NCBI GenBank assembly: GCA_049516635.1
Contig: JBEKSX010000099.1
Coordinates: 1 to 10,757, forward strand
Length of the DNA: 10,757 bases
Direction: 5' to 3'
DNA from: JBEKSX01 sp049516635
GTDB lineage: Bacteria > Bacteroidota > Ignavibacteria > Tepidaquicellales > OLB5
In this document: one piece after another, positions 5,753-10,757 of the stretch
How the letters are laid out: the number at the start of each line of letters is the position of its first letter
Position numbering within the stretch: the first letter of the stretch is position 1
Notes under the pieces: model-generated
What the model was told of the DNA's origin: nothing
Database searches by the model: none
Seen by the model: the letters and a program-made list of their open reading frames with translations, nothing else
Program-made: the position numbers and the translations under genes

Positions 5753-7522
5753 ATGCAACTTATTGACTGGTTAATAGTATTTTTATATTTCCTACTCAGC
5801 TTAGTCATAGGCATCTATTTTTACAAACGCGCGGGAAAAAATACAGAATCTTACTTCCTTTCCGGAAGACAGCTGCCGTGGTGGATCGCGGGTCTTTCGA
5901 TGGTAGCTACAACCTTTGCTGCCGATACTCCCCTGGCTGTAACGGAGCTCGTTGGACAGAACGGTATCGCGGGCAACTGGCTCTGGTGGAATATGCTTAT
6001 GGGAGGTATGCTTACAGTATTTTTCTTCGCTAAGCTGTGGAGGAGAGCGAATATTTTAACCGATGTCGAATTCATCGAACTCAGATATTCCGGCAAGTCA
6101 GCATCATTCCTGCGGGGATTTAAGGCTGTATATCTCGGTCTATTTATGAACTGCATCATAATGGGTTGGGTTAACCTCGCTATGGGAAAGATACTCGTAG
6201 GTATGTTCCCTCAATATGTTAATTCGGGAAATGTAATCTATTTTATATTTCTTACGCTTATTATAACGGCACTTTATTCTGCTATATCGGGGTTATGGGG
6301 TGTGGCAGTTACCGATGCATTCCAGTTCATCCTAGCAATGGCGGGATGCATTGTTCTTGCCGTGATAGTTGTTAATTTACCGCAGATAGGCGGCATCAAA
6401 GGTCTGGAATCAAAGCTCCCCGACTGGGCGCTGCAGTTCACTCCCCGTATCGGAGCTGATTCCAATACAGTTGGAACGGGCGGCATTTTGATGATGACCG
6501 TTTCGACGTTCTTAGCTTTTATCGGAATACAATGGTGGGCAAGCTGGTATCCAGGTGCCGAACCGGGTGGCGGTGGTTACGTGGCACAAAGAATAATGTC
6601 CGCCAAAAATGAGAAACATTCACTACTTGCAACGTTATTCTTTCAAATAGCCCACTATTGTATCCGGCCATGGCCCTGGATCATCGTAGGTCTGTGCGCT
6701 CTTGTACTTTACCCTGATCTCCCCCTCGCTGATAAAGGTTTGGGTTATGTAAAAGCGATGAATGATTTCCTTCCCGTCGGACTCAAAGGATTGCTGCTCG
6801 CAGCATTCTTCGCTGCATATATGTCAACCATCTCTACTCACCTTAACTGGGGAACATCGTACCTGATAAATGACCTCTATAAGAGATTCATCAATAAAAA
6901 TAAGGATGAGAAACATTACGTCATAATTTCCAGGGAACTGACTATGGTCATGATGATCATATCCGTTGTAGTAACAATATTCATGACAACCATATCGGGA
7001 GTTTGGGCGTTCGTTATTGAATGCGGTGCAGGGCTGGGTCTTATACTCATACTTCGCTGGTTCTGGTGGAGAATTAATGCAATTAGCGAGATAGTGGCTA
7101 CCGTTACACCTTTCATAGTTTATGGTGTATTATATTTCGGAAAGGTAAACGTAAAATTTCCCGAAACATTGTATATAATTGTACCTATTACGACCGTTGC
7201 GTGGTTAATTACGCTATTTATCACAAAGCCGGTCGAGGAAAATAAATTAATAGAGTTTTACAGACGTGTTCACCCGGGCGGAACTGGCTGGAAAAAAATT
7301 TCATCCCTGTTACCCGATGTAAAAAGCGATTCCGGTTACCGCTATTTATTTATGAACTGGGTCTGCGGTATAATTCTTGTCTATATGTTCCTCTTCGGGA
7401 TCGGTGATATAATACTGGGTGATTTCAAGATGGGATTCATCTTTATGTTACTGGGATTGGGCGCAGGAACCGTCATATTTAAAAATTTTAAATATATCGG
7501 ATGGGAAATTTCTAAAAACTAA
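5753..7522 (+). CDS. Sodium:solute symporter, SSS family
   Basis: This is a 589-residue integral membrane protein of the solute:sodium symporter family (the PutP/SGLT group, LeuT fold) with about 14 hydrophobic segments over its whole length. It would use the Na+ gradient to import a small solute; the substrate cannot be read from the sequence. Family signs are the SYFLSGRQLPWW start of the second helix and GYVAQRIMSAKNEKHS mid-protein. The AAYMSTISTHLN helix carries A355, S358 and T359, which line up with the PutP Na2-site residues A337, S340 and T341. In the second helix A52 lines up with PutP A53, while PutP D55 is replaced by T54. The protein is rich in tryptophan (WWNM, WWASWYPG, WFWW). 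ATG at 5753 is the first start and places the first helix at the N-terminus. It is probably a single-gene transcript, with a promoter at 5670-5700 and a hairpin after the stop. Confidence 0.93.
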   Translation: MQLIDWLIVFLYFLLSLVIGIYFYKRAGKNTESYFLSGRQLPWWIAGLSMVATTFAADTPLAVTELVGQNGIAGNWLWWNMLMGGMLTVFFFAKLWRRANILTDVEFIELRYSGKSASFLRGFKAVYLGLFMNCIIMGWVNLAMGKILVGMFPQYVNSGNVIYFIFLTLIITALYSAISGLWGVAVTDAFQFILAMAGCIVLAVIVVNLPQIGGIKGLESKLPDWALQFTPRIGADSNTVGTGGILMMTVSTFLAFIGIQWWASWYPGAEPGGGGYVAQRIMSAKNEKHSLLATLFFQIAHYCIRPWPWIIVGLCALVLYPDLPLADKGLGYVKAMNDFLPVGLKGLLLAAFFAAYMSTISTHLNWGTSYLINDLYKRFINKNKDEKHYVIISRELTMVMMIISVVVTIFMTTISGVWAFVIECGAGLGLILILRWFWWRINAISEIVATVTPFIVYGVLYFGKVNVKFPETLYIIVPITTVAWLITLFITKPVEENKLIEFYRRVHPGGTGWKKISSLLPDVKSDSGYRYLFMNWVCGIILVYMFLFGIGDIILGDFKMGFIFMLLGLGAGTVIFKNFKYIGWEISKN

Positions 7523-7530
7523 TTTATTTT

Positions 7531-7550
7531 CCCCCATCTAAAGATGGGGG
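7531..7550 (+). terminator. GC-rich hairpin after the symporter, probable terminator
   Basis: CCCCCATC (7531-7538) and GATGGGGG (7543-7550) pair perfectly over 8 bp around a TAAA loop, starting 8 bases after the symporter stop. This is the most stable stem visible in the window. There is no T-run after it on the plus strand and no T-run after it on the minus strand, so it is not a textbook intrinsic terminator. It could instead be an RNA-stabilising 3' end or a REP-like element. The remaining 130 bp before the FtsX-like gene show no gene and no convincing promoter. Confidence 0.45.
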
Positions 7551-7683
7551 GCTATGAATGGAGCGTCCAAAATATTAATGTGTAAGCCTTTATCTGAAAA
7601 TGGGGTCTTTGCACTAGATGTATCTCTAATTATGCTGTTAATGATACAAATATCTTTTATTTTATTACAATCTAATAGTATTA

Positions 7684-8553
7684 ATGAGCCCGACTTATTA
7701 TTTTAAAGAATTATACCGCTATATAAAAACAGCGAAATCTTCCGTTTTCGGCTCTACGGTTGTAATAATGATCGCTGTCCTGCTTCTCGGCATCTATATA
7801 ACAATTTCGATCAATTCGATAAAACTGCTTAAGCTAATAAGAGATAAAGTAGAGATAGACGCATACCTGGTAGATGGTTTCGAAGAAAGTAAAGTCCCTT
7901 CGCTCATTAATTCGTTAAAAACGATCGGGGGAATTAAATCCGTAAAATATATATCAAAAGATGAGGCAGCAAAAATTTTTGAACAGGATTTTGGAAAAGA
8001 TATCCTCGAAGTCTTCGATTACAATCCCCTGCCTGCTTCCTTTAAGATATCTTTATATGATGAATACAAAACGATCGATAGGATCGAAAAGATAAAAACA
8101 GAGATCTCACAGTATAAAGAGATAAATGATATCCAATATGCTAAAAATAACCTCGAAATATTAGAACGCAATTCAACTTCACTGGTCTTCCTCAATTTAA
8201 GCTTACTGATTATTATTACCTTTGCTTCCGTTTTCCTGGTGAGCAATACAATTAAATTGATGATATCTGCAAAGAAAAACACAATAGAATTGATGAAGCT
8301 GATAGGAGCAAGCAAAGAAACCATCCGCACCCCTTTTCTGCTGGAAGGTTTCATTCAGGGCGTAGCAGGTAGCCTTCTCGCAGTTCTGATCTTACAGCTA
8401 TTTTTAAACTACTTCTATTCTACTTATACGAACAACGATTTCAATTTTTCTATCATAGACAGTACTTTCTTACTATTAATGGTACTGTTCGGTGCTTTAT
8501 TAGGTACATTTGGAAGCGTTTTTTCGATACGAAGGTTTTTAAGGTTTTACTAA
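7684..8553 (+). CDS. ftsX: FtsX-like cell division permease protein
   Basis: FtsX is the membrane partner of the ATPase FtsE; together they pass a division signal to peptidoglycan hydrolases in the periplasm. The protein has 289 residues, the usual length. It has the expected layout: a cytoplasmic N-terminus (YYFKELYRYIKTAKSS), TM1 at about 24-46, and an extracytoplasmic domain at about 47-165 containing SKDEAAKIFEQDFG and the typical NPLPASF (114-120). TM2 follows at about 166-190, the cytoplasmic NTIELMKLIGAS element (199-210), TM3 at about 222-245 and TM4 at about 260-285. ATG at 7684 is used, with no Shine-Dalgarno. No ftsE lies in the window, which is common in Bacteroidota where ftsE maps elsewhere. 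The genes often found after ftsX in that phylum (a DUF3098 gene, uppP, truB) are also absent. Confidence 0.9.
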   Translation: MSPTYYFKELYRYIKTAKSSVFGSTVVIMIAVLLLGIYITISINSIKLLKLIRDKVEIDAYLVDGFEESKVPSLINSLKTIGGIKSVKYISKDEAAKIFEQDFGKDILEVFDYNPLPASFKISLYDEYKTIDRIEKIKTEISQYKEINDIQYAKNNLEILERNSTSLVFLNLSLLIIITFASVFLVSNTIKLMISAKKNTIELMKLIGASKETIRTPFLLEGFIQGVAGSLLAVLILQLFLNYFYSTYTNNDFNFSIIDSTFLLLMVLFGALLGTFGSVFSIRRFLRFY

Positions 8554-8559
8554 TTCAGG

Positions 8560-8581
8560 AACACCTGCGTGTTCAGGTTTT
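8560..8581 (+). terminator. Weak hairpin after the FtsX-like gene
   Basis: ACCTG (8563-8567) can pair with CAGGT (8574-8578), extended by two A-T pairs past one mismatch, and the 3' arm runs into TTTT at 8578-8581. A competing fold pairs GAACAC (8559-8564) with GTGTTC (8569-8574). Either would be a weak terminator six to nine bases after the stop codon. Confidence 0.28.
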
Positions 8582-8631
8582 GACGTAATTAGAATATCGT
8601 TTGATTTTCTGCCGAAAAAAATAATCTCAAA

Positions 8632-8643
8632 GTAAATATTTAC
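8632..8643. repeat. Perfect 12-bp palindrome just before the propeller gene
   Basis: GTAAATATTTAC is a perfect palindrome ending four bases before the ATG at 8648, in the place of a ribosome-binding site. Eleven of its bases (TAAATATTTAC) recur at 1272-1282, two bases past a ten-base palindrome core and directly before the feoA start. It could be an operator or simply an AT-rich, unstructured translation start. Confidence 0.35.
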
Positions 8644-8647
8644 AACG

Positions 8648-10757
8648 ATGAATAGAAAATCATTTTTTCTTTATTCATTTATTTTATTTATTTCGATTTG
8701 TTTCATATCCTCAAAACCCTTTGCACAGCCTTCTCAGCAATGGGTGAAAAAATATAACGGTCCGGGCATAAATAAAGGTGATATCGGTACTGCTGTTGTC
8801 ACAGATGCAAATGGAAATATCTATGTCACCGGACAGGTATCCGGGTATGGTGCAGATTTAGATTACACAACGATTAAATATAATAACTCAGGGGTACAGC
8901 AATGGCTTGTTATATATCATGGACCTCTTGATACAAGCAATAACTACGCTACGGCAATTGCTGTTGACGCTTCAGGGAATGTTTACATAACGGGAGCGAG
9001 CATGGGAATAGGCACCCAGGCCGATTTTGCTACTATTAAATATAATTCAGCAGGTGTTCAGCTATGGCTTGCAAGATATAACGGACCGGGAAATTCCGGT
9101 GATTATGGAAGAGCAATAGCTGTAGATGATTCCGGGAATGTCTATGTAACAGGTGAAAGCTACAATACCTCGTCACTATATAATTTCGCTACCGTTAAAT
9201 ACAATTCCAGCGGAGTCCAGCAATGGGCATCAATTTATAATGGTCCCGGAAATAATACTGATGAACCCACTAGACTCGCAATAGACAATTCGGGAAATGT
9301 TTATGTTACGGGGTATACGATCAATGGAAATGTTACGGAATATGCAACGGTAAAATACAATTCTTCAGGTGTACAGCAATGGGCTTCGATATATAATGGC
9401 ACTAATAACACTACAAGCATAGCAAATGGAATTACAGTTGACCACCAGGGATATGTATACATTACCGGAAGAAGCATTCAATCAGGAACAAATGAAGATA
9501 TTGTAACTATCAAATATAATCCTTCGACAGGTGATTCCGTATGGGTCAGGAAATTCAATAGTACAGCCAGCAATCCCGATGAAGGCTACGGAATTGCTGC
9601 GGATAGATATAATAATATTTATGTAACAGGTGCTTCCAATAGCCTTAGTAACAGCACATGGGGTATAGTGGATATCAAATACAATTCATCGGGTGTCCAG
9701 CAATGGGCTGCGGTTTACACACCTCCCGGACGCCAGTCAAGCTACGGGAAAAAAATTGTTATAGATTCCCTGGGTAATTCATTTATCGGAGGATATTCTT
9801 TAACATACACAGCTTCACTCCACACAGAAGATTACCTGACTGCAAAGTTTGATTCGAATGGAGTTATGCAATGGATAAATTTTTATAATGGACCGGGAAA
9901 TGACAGAGATGAGGGGTATGGTATAGCAATAGATAATTCAGGAAATTCATACATAACGGGTTTAAGTTATGCGGGATTTGTCAGCGGGTCATGTGACTAT
10001 GCAACCGTGAAGTATTCCGCCGCAGGCGTGCAGCAATGGGTTGCAAGATACAACTATCCTGTAAACAGCAATGATTATATCACAGCAATGAAAATAGATA
10101 ACATGGGAAATATTTATGCAACGGGTACAAGTGACGGTCAAGGTACTGGAACAGATATAGTTCTTATAAAATTTGACCCTGCTGGAGATACTTTATGGGT
10201 TAAAAGATTTAACGGACCTTTTAATAGTAATAATAACGCGACTTGTATGGATGTCGATTCATCCGGAAATATCTATGTCGGCGGAGGTTCATGGTCACCG
10301 GATTTTATGGATAACTATTATGTAGCTCTCAAATATAATTCTTCTGGTAATCTCCTCTGGTCCTCTTTTTATGATGGAGGCGGCTACTCGTACATTCCTT
10401 TTTCTATTGCTTCAGATGCAAATGGAAATGTTTATGAATTCGGTGTAACAGGATACGACGGGATTCACGGGAACTATTTTCTAATAAAATTTAATTCAGG
10501 CGGGGATACAATTTGGACACGGTCAATAGGTAGCAATCCTTCAGGCACCCTTGCAAAAAAGGTGATCGTTGATAAAACCGGATACATTTATTTAACCGGA
10601 AGAATAAGCAATAATATTTATACATTAAAATTAAATTCAACAGGCGATACTTTGTGGTCTGCAAACTATAACGGCACCGGTAATAGTACAGACCAGCCAA
10701 ATGACATGTTCGTTGATAATAACGGAAATGTTTATGTAACAGGATACAGCAGGCAAA
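8648..10757 (+). CDS. Very large secreted SBBP-type beta-propeller repeat protein (C-terminus beyond window)
   Basis: The frame is open from ATG 8648 to the right edge, 703 residues without a stop, so the C-terminus is missing. A signal peptide is clear: MNRK, a hydrophobic core rich in Phe and Ile, and cleavage after PFA before Q27. The rest is a tandem array of units of about 47-57 residues. Each unit has the pattern ...IAVD..GNVYVTG...(D)YATVKYNSSGVQQW...YNGPGN, matching the SBBP beta-propeller repeat family. Twelve full units and the start of a thirteenth are visible, enough for about two seven-bladed propellers. DNA copies of the unit are diverged but share AAATACAATTC...CAGCAATGGGC at about 9197, 9353 and 9677. 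Such proteins in Ignavibacteriota and Bacteroidota are usually cell-surface or secreted, often by a type IX system using a C-terminal sorting domain, which would lie outside the window. Ligand and role are unknown. Confidence 0.9.
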   Translation, partial: MNRKSFFLYSFILFISICFISSKPFAQPSQQWVKKYNGPGINKGDIGTAVVTDANGNIYVTGQVSGYGADLDYTTIKYNNSGVQQWLVIYHGPLDTSNNYATAIAVDASGNVYITGASMGIGTQADFATIKYNSAGVQLWLARYNGPGNSGDYGRAIAVDDSGNVYVTGESYNTSSLYNFATVKYNSSGVQQWASIYNGPGNNTDEPTRLAIDNSGNVYVTGYTINGNVTEYATVKYNSSGVQQWASIYNGTNNTTSIANGITVDHQGYVYITGRSIQSGTNEDIVTIKYNPSTGDSVWVRKFNSTASNPDEGYGIAADRYNNIYVTGASNSLSNSTWGIVDIKYNSSGVQQWAAVYTPPGRQSSYGKKIVIDSLGNSFIGGYSLTYTASLHTEDYLTAKFDSNGVMQWINFYNGPGNDRDEGYGIAIDNSGNSYITGLSYAGFVSGSCDYATVKYSAAGVQQWVARYNYPVNSNDYITAMKIDNMGNIYATGTSDGQGTGTDIVLIKFDPAGDTLWVKRFNGPFNSNNNATCMDVDSSGNIYVGGGSWSPDFMDNYYVALKYNSSGNLLWSSFYDGGGYSYIPFSIASDANGNVYEFGVTGYDGIHGNYFLIKFNSGGDTIWTRSIGSNPSGTLAKKVIVDKTGYIYLTGRISNNIYTLKLNSTGDTLWSANYNGTGNSTDQPNDMFVDNNGNVYVTGYSRQ

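Noticed and set aside
5851..7116. Open frames on the minus strand inside the symporter gene
   Set aside because: They are short shadows of a clear membrane-protein gene, with no family features or start signals.
8648..10757. Tandem repeats as a CRISPR or satellite array
   Set aside because: The periodicity of about 150-165 bp is a protein repeat: the reading frame is kept throughout and differences fall mainly at third codon positions and in loops.

Overview
The window is AT-rich and compact. It reads as a chromosomal segment from the Bacteroidota/Ignavibacteriota side of the tree. This is inferred from four things: the long secreted SBBP-type beta-propeller protein, a TPR protein of a kind common in Bacteroidota, signal peptides ending in ...FAQ or ...FSQ, and genes mostly without Shine-Dalgarno sequences that sometimes use TTG starts. 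No rRNA, tRNA, CRISPR array, transposase, integrase or phage gene was seen. Nine genes are supported on both strands; the first and last run off the window.

Left part (1-1032, minus strand): a small lipoprotein of unknown function, cut by the left edge, lies downstream of a membrane-anchored thermonuclease (SNase fold). A 251-bp divergent intergenic region separates them from the plus-strand genes.

Iron block (1284-4002, plus strand): feoA and feoB overlap by 16 bp and encode a ferrous-iron transporter. FeoB keeps its P-loop and membrane gate but has unusual residues in the two motifs that recognise guanine. A small exported protein of unknown function follows 53 bp later.

Middle (4088-5594): an exported TPR protein on the plus strand meets, tail to tail with only 4 bp between, a minus-strand lipoprotein with a C-terminal CxxC.

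Right part (5753-10757, plus strand): a sodium:solute symporter of the SSS family with a recognisable promoter and a strong downstream hairpin, then an FtsX-like cell-division protein, then a very large secreted beta-propeller repeat protein that is open to the end of the window with 12 full repeats and a thirteenth begun.

Most of the genes are envelope functions: transporters, lipoproteins, exported proteins and a division-complex membrane protein. Apart from feoAB the neighbours do not form one obvious pathway, and I see no clear defence system or other novel multi-gene system. The observations most worth following are the altered FeoB nucleotide-specificity motifs, the small exported protein beside feoAB, the methionine-free TTG-initiated nuclease, and the long propeller array.
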